Origin: Bacteroides sp.
GTDB taxonomy: Bacteria > Bacteroidota > Bacteroidia > Bacteroidales > Bacteroidaceae
DNA: 64,000 nucleotides
Assembly (NCBI GenBank): GCA_015060765.1
Contig: SUXW01000015.1
Span: 1-64,000 of the forward strand
Direction: 5' to 3'
Under the pieces are notes generated by a model. It ran no database searches. It was not told where the DNA came from and was given only the letters and a program-made list of their open reading frames with translations. A program made the position numbers and the translations under genes. Within the stretch, counting starts at the first letter, position 1; each line of letters starts with the position of its first letter. This document shows positions 53,862 through 63,070 of this stretch, piece by piece.

Positions 53862-53892
53862 TGCACACTATTTTAAATAATGTGCAAAAGTA
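53861..53892 (-). promoter_or_regulatory. promoter and palindromic operator of the acyl-CoA ligase gene
   Basis: The -7 TACTTTTGC (minus, 53884-53892) matches TAnnTTTG. A palindrome at 53861-53887 has arms TTGCACA/TGTGCAA and inner arms TATTT/AAATA, mismatched only at one symmetric pair beside the centre. It overlaps the -7 and runs to the first base of the start codon, so a dimeric regulator bound there would block transcription or translation. Confidence 0.65.
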
Positions 53893-53936
53893 AGGATTAT
53901 TATTGGTATTCTAAAAGAATTAAGAATAATTATATA

Positions 53937-53945
53937 TAACTTTGC
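53937..53945 (+). promoter_or_regulatory. -7 element before mtaB
   Basis: TAACTTTGC matches TAnnTTTG and lies 18 bases before the mtaB ATG at 53963. It overlaps the longer reading's TTG start at 53942, which is therefore rejected. Confidence 0.65.
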
Positions 53946-53962
53946 GCAATAAATTCTTTGTT

Positions 53963-55279
53963 ATGATTGATACTTCTGTATTTCAAGATAAGACGGCCGT
54001 ATATTATACTTTGGGTTGTAAGTTGAATTTTTCAGAAACTTCAACGATTGGTGAATTGTTGAAGAGTGTAGGGGTACGTTCGGCTCGGAGAGGGGAGATA
54101 GCTGACATTTGTGTGATTAATACTTGTTCTGTTACAGAGGTGGCCGACAAAAAATGTCGTCAAGCAATTCATCGATTGGTTAAAAATCATCCAGGAGCTT
54201 TTGTTGTAGTTACAGGCTGCTATGCCCAACTCAAGCCCGAACAAGTTGCTTCTATTGAAGGGGTTGATCTTGTGTTGGGAGCTGAACAAAAAGGAAGGTT
54301 GTTGGATTACCTGAATGGTTTGTCAAAAAATGAAAAGGGGTTGGCTGTTACGAGTGCATTGAAGGATATATCTACTTTTGCTCCATCGTGTTCTCGGGGT
54401 GACCGCACCCGTTATTTCTTGAAAGTGCAGGATGGTTGTGATTATTTCTGTTCATATTGTACCATACCGTTTGCGCGTGGCAGAAGTCGAAATGGGAAGA
54501 TTGCCGATTTGGTAGCACAAGCTCAACGGGCAGCCGATCAAGGAGGTAAGGAAATTGTACTTACGGGAGTGAACATTGGTGATTTCGGTAAATCGACAGG
54601 TGAAAGTTTCCTGGATCTTATCAAGGAATTGGATAAAGTGAAAGGTATTGAACGTTATCGAATATCATCTATTGAACCTAATTTGTTGACTGATGAAGTC
54701 ATTGCATTTGTAGCGTCTTCTCGAGCTTTTATGCCTCATTTTCATATTCCTTTGCAGAGTGGTTGTGATGAAGTATTGAAATTGATGCGTCGTAGATATG
54801 ATACGGAGCTATTTGCATCCAAAGTCAGGAGAATAAAGGAAATAATGCCCCATGCTTTCATTGGAGTAGACGTGATAGTGGGCGCAAGAGGGGAAACAGA
54901 AGAATTTTTTGAAAAGGCTTATCGTTTTTTGGAAGGGCTTGATGTAACTCAGCTTCATGTTTTCAGCTATTCAGAGCGTCCCGGAACTCAGGCATTGAAA
55001 ATTGATTATGTTGTTTCGCAAGAGGAAAAACATCGTAGGAGCCAGTTGTTGTTAGAACTTTCAGAAAAGAAAACTCATAATTTTTATGCTTCCTATATAG
55101 GTAAGGAGGCTGTAGCTTTGATGGAAAAATCCAAGGCTGGTACTCCAATGCATGGTTTTACAAATAACTATTTACGGGTTGAATTGCCTTATGATGAATC
55201 ATTGGACAATTGCTTGGTGCGTGTTCGTCTTGAAGGGTTCAATGAAGATTGTACTTCTTTGATTGCAATGATAATATAG
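53963..55279 (+). CDS. mtaB: MtaB, tRNA t6A37 methylthiotransferase
   Basis: The 438-residue radical SAM enzyme converts t6A to ms2t6A at tRNA position 37. It has the N-terminal methylthiotransferase domain (YYTLGCKLNFSET, INTCSVTEVADKKCRQ with its three cluster cysteines), the radical SAM motif CDYFCSYCTIPFARGRSR (about 159) and a C-terminal TRAM domain. The YrdC-family gene at 22223 may supply its t6A substrate. A glycosyltransferase gene follows 2 bases after the stop. Confidence 0.92.
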   Translation: MIDTSVFQDKTAVYYTLGCKLNFSETSTIGELLKSVGVRSARRGEIADICVINTCSVTEVADKKCRQAIHRLVKNHPGAFVVVTGCYAQLKPEQVASIEGVDLVLGAEQKGRLLDYLNGLSKNEKGLAVTSALKDISTFAPSCSRGDRTRYFLKVQDGCDYFCSYCTIPFARGRSRNGKIADLVAQAQRAADQGGKEIVLTGVNIGDFGKSTGESFLDLIKELDKVKGIERYRISSIEPNLLTDEVIAFVASSRAFMPHFHIPLQSGCDEVLKLMRRRYDTELFASKVRRIKEIMPHAFIGVDVIVGARGETEEFFEKAYRFLEGLDVTQLHVFSYSERPGTQALKIDYVVSQEEKHRRSQLLLELSEKKTHNFYASYIGKEAVALMEKSKAGTPMHGFTNNYLRVELPYDESLDNCLVRVRLEGFNEDCTSLIAMII

Positions 55280-55281
55280 GA

Positions 55282-56304
55282 ATGATGAAAAAAGTTTCCG
55301 TTGTTATATTGAATTGGAATGGAATGGAAATGCTACGTAATTTCCTTCCGTCTGTCGTAGAGTATTCCAAAAAAGAGGGTGTTGAAGTTTGTGTAGCCGA
55401 CAATGCCTCTACGGATTCTTCCGTTGAAATGTTGCGCAATGATTTTTCTGAAGTGCGTTTGATTCTTTTGGATAAGAATTATGGCTTTGCAGAAGGGTAT
55501 AATAGAGCCTTGGAATATATTGACTCCGAATATGTAGTTCTTCTGAATAGTGATGTGGAAGTGACTCCCAATTGGCTCCTTCCTTTGATCGATTATATGG
55601 ATGCACATCCGGAAACGGCGGCTTGCCAGCCCAAATTGCGTAGTCAACGCAGTAAAAGGTTTTTCGAATATGCGGGGGCTTCCGGTGGATATTTGGATCG
55701 TTATGGATATCCTTTTTGTAGGGGACGTGTTTTTGATGTGGTAGAAGAAGACAAAGGTCAGTATGATACGATTGCTGATGTGTTCTGGACTACGGGAGCT
55801 GCTATGTTTGTTCGTTTGAAAGATTATCGCGAAGCGGGTGGGTTGGATGCAAATTTTTTCGCTCATATGGAAGAGGTGGATTTATGTTGGCGCTTGAAGA
55901 ATAGAGGAAGAAACTTGGTCTGTATCCCTCAAAGTGTGGTTTACCATGTGGGAGGGGCTACTTTGAATAAGGAAAATCCTCGGAAGACTTTTTTGAATTT
56001 CCGTAATAATCTGCTTATGTTGTATAAGAATCTTCCGGATGCGGAATTGAAGCAAGTGTTGCGCGTTCGTGCTTGTTTGGATGTGTTGGCGGCATTGGCG
56101 TTTCTGTTGAAAGGCGAGTGGCGAAATGCAAAAACTGTTTTTGAAGCGCGAAGAGAATACAAAAAGATGCTTCCACTTTATGCAGCATTGCGTAATGATG
56201 TTCAGCAGAATATAATGGATGGACACTTGATGAAAGGTCGGATGTCTTATAGTATTCTATGGAAATTTCATATTGTGAGAAAGAGGACTTTCTCGCAATT
56301 GTAG
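55282..56304 (+). CDS. family 2 glycosyltransferase
   Basis: The 340-residue protein has a GT-A fold: VSVVILNWNGMEML at the start, the nucleotide-sugar DNASTDSS motif, LLNSDVEVTPNWL (DxD-like), and FFAHMEEVDLCWRLKNRG near residue 200. This pattern is typical of rhamnosyl- or related transferases of cell-surface glycans; rfbD at 14240 could supply dTDP-rhamnose, although that is inference. The start is 55282 (or 55285, adjacent Met), 2 bases after mtaB. It has a convergent neighbour, folB, one base away. Confidence 0.9.
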   Translation: MMKKVSVVILNWNGMEMLRNFLPSVVEYSKKEGVEVCVADNASTDSSVEMLRNDFSEVRLILLDKNYGFAEGYNRALEYIDSEYVVLLNSDVEVTPNWLLPLIDYMDAHPETAACQPKLRSQRSKRFFEYAGASGGYLDRYGYPFCRGRVFDVVEEDKGQYDTIADVFWTTGAAMFVRLKDYREAGGLDANFFAHMEEVDLCWRLKNRGRNLVCIPQSVVYHVGGATLNKENPRKTFLNFRNNLLMLYKNLPDAELKQVLRVRACLDVLAALAFLLKGEWRNAKTVFEARREYKKMLPLYAALRNDVQQNIMDGHLMKGRMSYSILWKFHIVRKRTFSQL

Positions 56305-56305
56305 G

Positions 56306-56674
56306 TTATTTGGAGTAATGAACGGATACGCCTATCTTATCTGCGCAAGCGTTCATGGGCGGATTTTCCTTATATAGCTCAATGCCCAATTCCTCAATGG
56401 AAGGAAAGTCGTTGAATAATCGCAAAGCAATTCGTTCACATACATGTTCCAAAAGCTTGGATGGTATTTTCATTTCTTCTTGGACTTTTGTATATATGTC
56501 AGCGTAGCTTATTGTGTCTTTGAGGTTGTCGGTTTGTGCTGCCGTTTCAAAATTGGTTTTTAGTTTTAGATTGATGTAATAGTAGCTCCCGACAGTATTT
56601 TCCTGAGGGAGAACACCGTGGTATGCGTAAATCTTTACTCCTTCGAGTAGGAGATACATTTGTGTGGCCTTCAT
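56306..56674 (-). CDS. folB: dihydroneopterin aldolase
   Basis: This 122-residue protein begins MKATQMYLLLEGVKIYAYHGVLPQE and has the folate-synthesis signature AYHGVLPQENTVGSYYYIN with the active Glu, then DTISYADIY and LLEHVCERIA. FolB converts dihydroneopterin to 6-hydroxymethyl-dihydropterin and glycolaldehyde. It is encoded downstream of nrdJ but separated by a terminator. Confidence 0.94.
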   Translation of the reverse strand: MKATQMYLLLEGVKIYAYHGVLPQENTVGSYYYINLKLKTNFETAAQTDNLKDTISYADIYTKVQEEMKIPSKLLEHVCERIALRLFNDFPSIEELGIELYKENPPMNACADKIGVSVHYSK

Positions 56675-56689
56675 ATTGTATAGTTATAA

Positions 56690-56726
56690 AAGCTCCTTCA
56701 TCATCCGAAAATGAATGAAGGAGCTT
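56690..56726 (-). terminator. terminator of nrdJ
   Basis: AAGCTCCTTCAT (56690-56701) pairs perfectly with ATGAAGGAGCTT (56715-56726). On the minus strand a T-rich tract follows, 37 bases after the nrdJ stop. Confidence 0.85.
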
Positions 56727-56762
56727 GGAACAATTATATAAAGATTAATAAGTGGGCATTAA

Positions 56763-59303
56763 TTAACCGCATCTGGATGTTCCGCAATTCTTGCAAATCA
56801 AGCAACCTTCTTGGTAGATTAATGTTTCTTGACCGCAATTCGGACATTTTTGTCCTTCAGCTTTCGTTCCATCCGTTACATATTTCTTAAGAGCCCGTTC
56901 TACACCATTTTTCCAAGTATTGATGTTTTCGCTATCCAATTGCAAAGAGTCGACTAGTTTGATGACGCGGTCGATTGGCATGCGCCAACGGAGCACTCCT
57001 GAAATCAATTTTGCGTAGTTCCAATATTCCTTATTGAACTTTTCAGACAAACCTTCGATGGTTGTTTTATAACCGCGCTTGTTTTCGAATTGGAAGTCGT
57101 AATGCTTATATCCGTCTTCATCGATATTCTTGATGATTTTACCACATGTGACGGATTTAGGTAACAAGATACCTTCCTCATCATCTTGCAGACCGGTGAA
57201 GATTTCATAAGGATGTCCGTCGAGTAGTCCTACGAAGGCAACCCATTTTTCCTTGTTGTTTTGGAATCGCAAAACGTCGGCATCCAATACTTTTGGACGT
57301 ACTTCCACAACATCCGGTTGTTTACAGATTGGAATTTCGTCTTTTTTCTTTTCGCTCTTCGCTGAAATAAGTACACCGGAACGTGATCCGTCTCTATATA
57401 CGGTACATCCTTTACAACCGGATTTCCATGCTTCTACATATAGACGGTTTACAAGTTCTTCATCTACGTCGTTAGGAAGGTTGATGGTTACACTGATAGA
57501 ATGGTCTACCCATTTCTGGATTCTACCTTGCATCTTGACTTTCATTAACCAATCCACATCGTTTGATGTTGCTTTGTAGTAAGGAGACTTTTCAACCAAT
57601 GCGTCAATTTCTTCTTGACTGTACCGCTTTTCGGTGTCGTATCCATTGATTTGCATCCAAGTCAAGAACTTGTGATGGTATACAATGTATTCTTCAAAGG
57701 CATCGCCTGTTTCATCGATAAAGTCAACATGCACTTCCGGGTCGTTGGGATTAACTTTTCTTCTACGCTTGTATACGGGCATGAAGACTGGTTCGATACC
57801 GGATGTAGTCTGTGTCATCAAACTGGTAGTTCCTGTGGGTGCGATTGTCAGACAAGCAATGTTTCGGCGACCATGTTGTTTCATTTCTTCGTACAATGCG
57901 GGGTCTGCATCTTTAATACGGTTGATGAAAGGATTATCCTTTTCTCTTTCCCAATCGTAAATTTCGAATGCTCCTCTTTCCTTGGCCATGTTGACAGAAG
58001 AACGGTAGGCTTCCAAAGCAATGGTTTGGTGGACTTTTTCAGAGAAAGCTGTTGCTTCTTCTGTTCCATAACGTAATCCCATTGCGGCAATCATATCACC
58101 TTCAGCGGTAATGCCTACACCGGTACGACGTCCTTGTCCACTCTTCTTGTAGATCTTTTCCCAAAGATGTCTTTCTGCTCCCTTCACTTCTTCACCTTCA
58201 GGGTCGGAATTGATCTTGTCTATGATCTTTTCAATCTTTTCCAATTCCAGATCGATGATATCGTCCATGATACGTTGGGCAAGAGCAATGTGTTTTTTGA
58301 ACAAGTCAAAATCGAAATATGCATCCTTGGTAAATGGATTTACTACATAGGAATAAAGGTTGATGGCCAACAAGCGGCAAGAGTCGTATGGGCAAAGTGG
58401 AATTTCACCGCATGGATTGGTGGAAACGGTACGGTATCCTAAATCGGCATAACAATCGGGTACGGACTCACGGATAATGGTATCCCAGAACAAAACCCCT
58501 GGTTCGGCTGATTTCCAAGCGTTGTGTACTATCTTTTCCCATAATGCTTTTGCGTTAATCTCTTTTTGCACTTTGGGATTGCTGGAATAGATAGGATATT
58601 GCTGTATGTAGGGAGTTCCTTCAGTGGCTGCTTTCATGAAGTCATCGTCCAGTTTGACTGAAACGTTGGCGCCTGTAACTTTGCCTTCTGCCATTTTGGC
58701 GTCAATGAACGATTCTGAATCCGGATGTTTGATGGATACACTCAACATCAATGCGCCACGACGTCCGTCTTGTGCTACTTCTCGTGTGGAGTTGGAGTAA
58801 CGCTCCATGAAAGGTACCAAACCGGTTGAGGTCAGAGCCGAGTTCTTGACGGGAGAACCTTTGGGGCGAATGTGTGACAAGTCATGACCGACACCTCCAC
58901 GTCGTTTCATCAATTGTACTTGTTCTTCATCAATACGGATGATTGCACCGTATGAGTCGGCTTCACCGTCCATACCGATTACAAAACAGTTGGACAAAGA
59001 GGCAATTTGAAAATCGTTACCTATACCGGTCATCGGACTTCCTTGTGGAACGATGTATTTAAAATGGTCGAACAACTCGAACAGTTGTTGTGCGCTTAGT
59101 CCGTTTTGGTATTTTGCTTCCACGCGGGCTATTTCATTGGCCAATCGCCAATGCATGTCTTCCGGAGATTGTTCATAAATATTTCCGAAAGAATCTTTAA
59201 CTGCATACTTGTTTACCCAAACTCTTGCAGCCAATTCATCACCTTTGAAATATTCTAATGATTTCTCAAAGGCTTCGTCGTAGGAGTACGTTTGTTTTTC
59301 CAC
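56763..59303 (-). CDS. nrdJ: adenosylcobalamin-dependent ribonucleoside-diphosphate reductase (class II)
   Basis: The 846-residue enzyme reduces ribonucleotides to deoxyribonucleotides using vitamin B12 as radical source. Features are MKRRGGVGHDLSHIRPKGS, the active-site NPCGEIPLCPYDSCRL (about 298), APTGTTSLMT, and a C-terminal zinc-finger-like segment with CPNCG and CKNCG that ends in SRCG, the likely reductant-relay cysteines. Class II needs no oxygen and suits an anaerobe. Its promoter (-7 TAGCTTTGC, 59374-59382) has no recognisable B12 riboswitch. Confidence 0.95.
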   Translation of the reverse strand: MEKQTYSYDEAFEKSLEYFKGDELAARVWVNKYAVKDSFGNIYEQSPEDMHWRLANEIARVEAKYQNGLSAQQLFELFDHFKYIVPQGSPMTGIGNDFQIASLSNCFVIGMDGEADSYGAIIRIDEEQVQLMKRRGGVGHDLSHIRPKGSPVKNSALTSTGLVPFMERYSNSTREVAQDGRRGALMLSVSIKHPDSESFIDAKMAEGKVTGANVSVKLDDDFMKAATEGTPYIQQYPIYSSNPKVQKEINAKALWEKIVHNAWKSAEPGVLFWDTIIRESVPDCYADLGYRTVSTNPCGEIPLCPYDSCRLLAINLYSYVVNPFTKDAYFDFDLFKKHIALAQRIMDDIIDLELEKIEKIIDKINSDPEGEEVKGAERHLWEKIYKKSGQGRRTGVGITAEGDMIAAMGLRYGTEEATAFSEKVHQTIALEAYRSSVNMAKERGAFEIYDWEREKDNPFINRIKDADPALYEEMKQHGRRNIACLTIAPTGTTSLMTQTTSGIEPVFMPVYKRRRKVNPNDPEVHVDFIDETGDAFEEYIVYHHKFLTWMQINGYDTEKRYSQEEIDALVEKSPYYKATSNDVDWLMKVKMQGRIQKWVDHSISVTINLPNDVDEELVNRLYVEAWKSGCKGCTVYRDGSRSGVLISAKSEKKKDEIPICKQPDVVEVRPKVLDADVLRFQNNKEKWVAFVGLLDGHPYEIFTGLQDDEEGILLPKSVTCGKIIKNIDEDGYKHYDFQFENKRGYKTTIEGLSEKFNKEYWNYAKLISGVLRWRMPIDRVIKLVDSLQLDSENINTWKNGVERALKKYVTDGTKAEGQKCPNCGQETLIYQEGCLICKNCGTSRCG

Positions 59304-59373
59304 TTTTTTGAAAGATTAAATATTAAACTCGTCTGTTTGTAGAAGTGACGTAGTTTGATGAATGAATGTTTTT

Positions 59374-59382
59374 GCAAAGCTA
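59374..59382 (-). promoter_or_regulatory. -7 element of nrdJ
   Basis: TAGCTTTGC on the minus strand fits TAnnTTTG, giving a leader of about 65 bases before the ATG at 59303. Confidence 0.55.
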
Positions 59383-59615
59383 TATATGTTTTATGAATAA
59401 ACAAAATTTTTTATTGAAAAGTTTTCAACAGATTGAAAGTTTTCCGATATGATTCTTTAATATGTTTATTATCAGTTATTTGGTGTTTTTTGAGTTCGTT
59501 AAAAGTTTCTCGTTTTGAAAAACTATATTGTTTCCTTTTACTTTTAAGGTATCTTTAAATAGTAAACATGATGTGAATTTCAAAAATATAATGATGGCTA
59601 TTTTGTGATATTTTG

Positions 59616-59624
59616 TATCTTTGC
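59616..59624 (+). promoter_or_regulatory. -7 element of the nitroreductase gene
   Basis: TATCTTTGC matches TAnnTTTG and lies 24 bases before the ATG at 59649; this excludes the longer reading from 59613. Confidence 0.6.
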
Positions 59625-59648
59625 ATAATCAAATCAATTATAGTAAAA

Positions 59649-60395
59649 ATGGATTGTATAAAGAATAGAAGAACTATCCGTAAATATAAAGAAACGGAAG
59701 TGGAGGCGTCTCTTTTGAATGAATTATTGGAAGAAGCGTTTCGTGCATCGACCATGGGGAATATGCAATTGTATAGTGTTGTTGTAACCCGTAGTACAGA
59801 AATGAAAAAGAAGTTGGCGCCTGCGCACTTCAATCAACCAATGGTAATGAATGCACCTATTATCCTGACTTTCTGTGCAGATTTTAATCGTTTCAGTAAA
59901 TGGTGCCGTTCCCGAAAAGCAGAACCTGGATATGATAATTTCCTTTCTTTTATGAATGCAGTTTCGGATACGTTATTAGTTACGCAGAATTTCTGTACGC
60001 TTGCAGAAGATAGAGGTTTGGGTATTTGTTATTTGGGTACAACAATTTATAACTCAGAACAAATAATAGACGTACTTCATTTGCCTGAATTGGTTGTACC
60101 TATTGCTACTATAACGGTGGGGTATCCGGATGAATGTCCCGTGCAACCAGACAGACTTCCTCTTGAAGGAATTTTGCACGAGGAAAGTTATCATGATTAT
60201 TCGGAAGAAGATATAGACCGTATTTATACTTTTAAGGAATCCTTGCCTGAGAATCAGAATTTTATCAAAATCAACCAAAAAGAAACGTTAGCTCAAATCT
60301 TTACAGATATACGATATAAGAAGGAAGATAATGAAAATATTTCTGAATGTTTGATGATGGTGCTGAAGCGTCAAGGATTTGATAAAAAAGGATGA
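59649..60395 (+). CDS. nitroreductase-family protein
   Basis: The 248-residue FMN-dependent enzyme of the NfsA/NfsB superfamily begins MDCIKNRRTIRKYKETEVE (phosphate-binding Arg cluster), with FRASTMGNMQLYSVVVTR and DRGLGICYLGT further on. Such enzymes reduce nitro compounds, quinones or flavins with NAD(P)H. The size and the C-terminal extension (about 190-248) suggest the NfsA-like branch. It is convergent with dnaA. Confidence 0.88.
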   Translation: MDCIKNRRTIRKYKETEVEASLLNELLEEAFRASTMGNMQLYSVVVTRSTEMKKKLAPAHFNQPMVMNAPIILTFCADFNRFSKWCRSRKAEPGYDNFLSFMNAVSDTLLVTQNFCTLAEDRGLGICYLGTTIYNSEQIIDVLHLPELVVPIATITVGYPDECPVQPDRLPLEGILHEESYHDYSEEDIDRIYTFKESLPENQNFIKINQKETLAQIFTDIRYKKEDNENISECLMMVLKRQGFDKKG

Positions 60396-60416
60396 GCCAA
60401 GGCTCATCCTTTTTTA
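60385..60416. terminator. bidirectional terminator between nitroreductase and dnaA
   Basis: AAAAAGGATGAGCC (60385-60398) pairs with GGCTCATCCTTTTT (60401-60414). The hairpin includes the last bases of both genes, so it serves both strands. Confidence 0.9.
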
Positions 60417-61817
60417 TCTATGTTTTATAGAAGCTTCTATTTCGGCGACTTCATTCTTGAAGTTCTTGTCAACTTCCACCAAGTCTTTCATAATTTTGCA
60501 AGCATGAAGAACGGTTGCGTGATCGCGGTTCCCTATTAATTGACCAATTTTGGAAGAAGAATGGTCAGTATGCTTCTTTGCCAAATACATGGCAATTTGT
60601 CTGGCTTGCACAATTTCTCTTTTGCGTGTCTTGGTATGTATAGTCGATTCATCCAGTCCGTAGTGGGTACAAACCTTTTCAATGATTTCTTCAATGGTGA
60701 TGGGCTTGTTTTCATAACGTATGGCTTTCCGTACAATACGTTGTGTCAGTTCCATGTCAATTTCGCGCTTGAACAGAATAGACTGTGCCAGTAATGAGTT
60801 AATGATACCCTCAAGCTCACGGATACTTTCACTGACATTTTCTGCGATATAATTAATTACACAGTCGGGAATGTTCAAACCGTCACGATGGATTTTGTTG
60901 CGCAAAATATTTTTTCTCAATTCCAAATCAGGCTTTTCCAATTCGGCGACCAGTCCCCATTTGAAGCGGGTCAACAATCGGTCCTCCATGCCTGTTAGCA
61001 TAACAGGCGCACGGTCGGAAGTCAAAATCAATTGCTTGCCATTTTGGTGTAAGTGATTGAATATATGGAAAAAAGTGTTTTGCGTTTTGGTAACTCCCGC
61101 AAATTCTTGGATGTCATCAATTATCAGGACATCGATTGTTTGGTAGAAGCTGATGAAGTCGTTGAAATGATTGGTTCTGATGGAATCGGTATATTGTACC
61201 ATGAACAAATGTGCAGATACATACAATACACGCTTTTCCGGATATATTTCCTTGATGCGAGTACCAATGGCATTGGCCAGATGGGTCTTTCCAACACCCG
61301 ATGGGCCGTGTAGGAACAAGGGATTGAATGTCTTCGCGGGATGTTGGGCTACGGTTTCTCCTACCGTGCGTGACAATTCATTGCTGATTCCCTTGATGAA
61401 GTTCTCGAAATTGTAATTTGGATTCAGGTGTGGATCCAAATCTTGGGCAACTGGAGCCTGCATCGGATCCGGCGCCTTGTTACCGTCCCGAATGGGAGTT
61501 TTAGGGGGAAGTGCCGGTGAACGTCCGGAGCTACCCCAATTGGTCGTATCTTGCGGAGTCGGACCAATTTGTACTTGATACATCAATTGTGTACCCTCTC
61601 CAATTTCTTTGTTAAGGGCAGCACGCAACAAGTCCAAGAACCGTTCTTCCAGCATTTCATAGAAGAAAGGATTAGGGACCCCTAAAGTTAAGGTCTTGTT
61701 CTCATACTTTAAAGGTATGATAGGGTCAAACCAAGTTTTGAATTTCGTTTCATCGACGTTGTCCCGAATCATTTTCAAGCAACGGCTCCATAAAACGATA
61801 TGCTCATTCTCAATCAT
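60414..61817 (-). CDS. dnaA: chromosomal replication initiator protein DnaA
   Basis: The product is about 467 residues. Domain I ([17 protein letters not shown]) is followed by a Pro-rich linker with [12 protein letters not shown], then the AAA+ core with Walker [16 protein letters not shown] (about 172), Walker [11 protein letters not shown], and sensor motifs. Domain IV ends with the DnaA-box-binding [11 protein letters not shown]. It opens the origin of replication with ATP. The conserved start favours the ATG at 61817; an upstream in-frame ATG at 61826 adds three residues. No DnaA-box cluster is seen next to it. Confidence 0.96.
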   Translation of the reverse strand: MIENEHIVLWSRCLKMIRDNVDETKFKTWFDPIIPLKYENKTLTLGVPNPFFYEMLEERFLDLLRAALNKEIGEGTQLMYQVQIGPTPQDTTNWGSSGRSPALPPKTPIRDGNKAPDPMQAPVAQDLDPHLNPNYNFENFIKGISNELSRTVGETVAQHPAKTFNPLFLHGPSGVGKTHLANAIGTRIKEIYPEKRVLYVSAHLFMVQYTDSIRTNHFNDFISFYQTIDVLIIDDIQEFAGVTKTQNTFFHIFNHLHQNGKQLILTSDRAPVMLTGMEDRLLTRFKWGLVAELEKPDLELRKNILRNKIHRDGLNIPDCVINYIAENVSESIRELEGIINSLLAQSILFKREIDMELTQRIVRKAIRYENKPITIEEIIEKVCTHYGLDESTIHTKTRKREIVQARQIAMYLAKKHTDHSSSKIGQLIGNRDHATVLHACKIMKDLVEVDKNFKNEVAEIEASIKHR

Positions 61818-61826
61818 ATCAAACAT

Positions 61827-62151
61827 TCATTAATCTTGCGAATACTTCTACAAATGCAAATATCTAAATGAAATTTTAGAAAAACAAATGTCTTTTTTCT
61901 TGCTTTTTTAATTGAGATATTAAGTGTCTTTGTTTCAGTGTATTATAAAATAGGGTATTGAATGCGTAATGAAAATAAATTTGCATAATTGTAAGTGCTT
62001 GATAATTAAAAAAGTGTACTCGAAAAATGTGCGTTTGTGGTAGGAGTTGAAAGGTGAAATAAAAATCCTTTTTCAATACTCCTGCGATTGGATTGCGAGT
62101 ACTTTTGAAAAAGGATTTGAAGTTTTCTTATTTAGAATGTTTCTATTTTAC
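61827..62151. other. intergenic region upstream of dnaA
   Basis: This AT-rich stretch of about 325 bases contains the dnaA leader and the terminator hairpin of the MCE-domain gene. I looked for TTATCCACA-like DnaA boxes and AT-rich 13-mers and found no convincing cluster, so it is not called an origin. A GCAAATATC at 61857-61865 is a weak -7 candidate for dnaA on the minus strand. Confidence 0.5.
62063..62118 (-). terminator. hairpin terminator of the MCE-domain gene
   Basis: AAATCCTTTTTC (62063-62074) pairs perfectly with GAAAAAGGATTT (62107-62118), with an inner TACTC/GAGTA helix. It lies downstream of the gene that ends at 62152 on the minus strand. Confidence 0.7.
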
Positions 62152-63045
62152 TTATTCTTTGGTCTTTTCTTTTCTACCAAATAGGGAGAAGTGAACATAC
62201 CTTTTGGGATGTATTTTTAAGTCCTCAAGAAGAGAGGCGGCATTAGCAGTTGTTGCGTTTAAATTTTGGTATAATGAGGGGTCATTGAACAACAAGCCTA
62301 TGGTATTGTCGCGACTATTGAGTTTGTCGGTCAACAATCGGATGTTGTATAGAGTTGAATCAATCCGACTGATGGTAGTAGCATAATCTATATCCTTTAA
62401 ATTGTTGCTGATGGATGCTACATTATCACTTATCGTCACTAAATTGTGAGTGATTTGTGGTAAATCACCGTTCATTAGTTTGTTGAGTTCATTGGTGGTT
62501 GTCTTTAAATTGGATGTAACAGCTTCGGCATTGTGCAATGTAGCTGTCAAGGCGGGATCTGCCAATAAAGTATTTAATGAATGTAGAATGGAATCCATCT
62601 TGGGCAACAGTTGTTCCACTTTAGGAATCATAGTTTCTGCGGTTCCCATCAATCCATTGTTGGCGTATCCTTCTAATGTGTCTCCTGGTTGCAAATAAGT
62701 TTGACTTTCCAAATTCAATATCAGATTCATTTTGACGGTACCCAGCATTTCTGTAACCAATTCTCCGCGGCTTCCTGTTGGAATACGCATTTCTTTATCC
62801 AATTGTACTTCTACGATGACACTGCCTAATTTCTCGTAATTGTATTGAATGTCTCGCACCAAGCCAATCTTGTATCCGTTTGCAAAGACTGGGCTCGATG
62901 TGGGTAGACCATTAATGTTGTTGAATTCTACATAAAAGGAACGTGATGATTTGAACATGCTGACTCCTCTTAAATAATTCAGTCCGAAGATGAGTAAGCC
63001 TAATGCTATAATTCCGATAATTCCTATTTTAACTTCTTTTCTCAT
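62152..63045 (-). CDS. MCE/MlaD-family lipid-transport protein
   Basis: The 297-residue protein has an N-terminal TM anchor (KIGIIGIIALGLLIFGLNYL, about 5-26) and one MCE domain (about 35-115, FYVEFNNINGLPTSSPVFANGYKIGLV), then a long helical tail with ILNLESQTYLQPGD and many Asn/Leu-rich repeats. MlaD-type proteins form hexameric rings that shuttle phospholipids between membranes with an MlaEF ABC transporter, not seen here. It is 25 bases downstream of the amidase gene, a known Bacteroidetes pairing. Confidence 0.9.
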   Translation of the reverse strand: MRKEVKIGIIGIIALGLLIFGLNYLRGVSMFKSSRSFYVEFNNINGLPTSSPVFANGYKIGLVRDIQYNYEKLGSVIVEVQLDKEMRIPTGSRGELVTEMLGTVKMNLILNLESQTYLQPGDTLEGYANNGLMGTAETMIPKVEQLLPKMDSILHSLNTLLADPALTATLHNAEAVTSNLKTTTNELNKLMNGDLPQITHNLVTISDNVASISNNLKDIDYATTISRIDSTLYNIRLLTDKLNSRDNTIGLLFNDPSLYQNLNATTANAASLLEDLKIHPKRYVHFSLFGRKEKTKE

Positions 63046-63070
63046 TGTATGCTAATTTAATTGATGGTTG

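Larger units (their letters stand above)
59304..59648. other. divergent promoter region of nrdJ and the nitroreductase gene
   Basis: This 345-base AT-rich region holds the nrdJ -7 (minus, 59374-59382) and the nitroreductase -7 (plus, 59616-59624). I see no gene, riboswitch core or strong repeat in it. The long T/A tracts may be curved DNA. Confidence 0.6.

Noticed and set aside
59304-59615. Cobalamin riboswitch upstream of nrdJ
   Set aside because: No conserved B12-box-like sequence or multi-stem structure is visible, and the leader is only about 65 bases.
61827-62151. Chromosomal origin next to dnaA
   Set aside because: AT-rich, but no DnaA-box cluster could be found; the main hairpin is better explained as the terminator of the MCE-domain gene.
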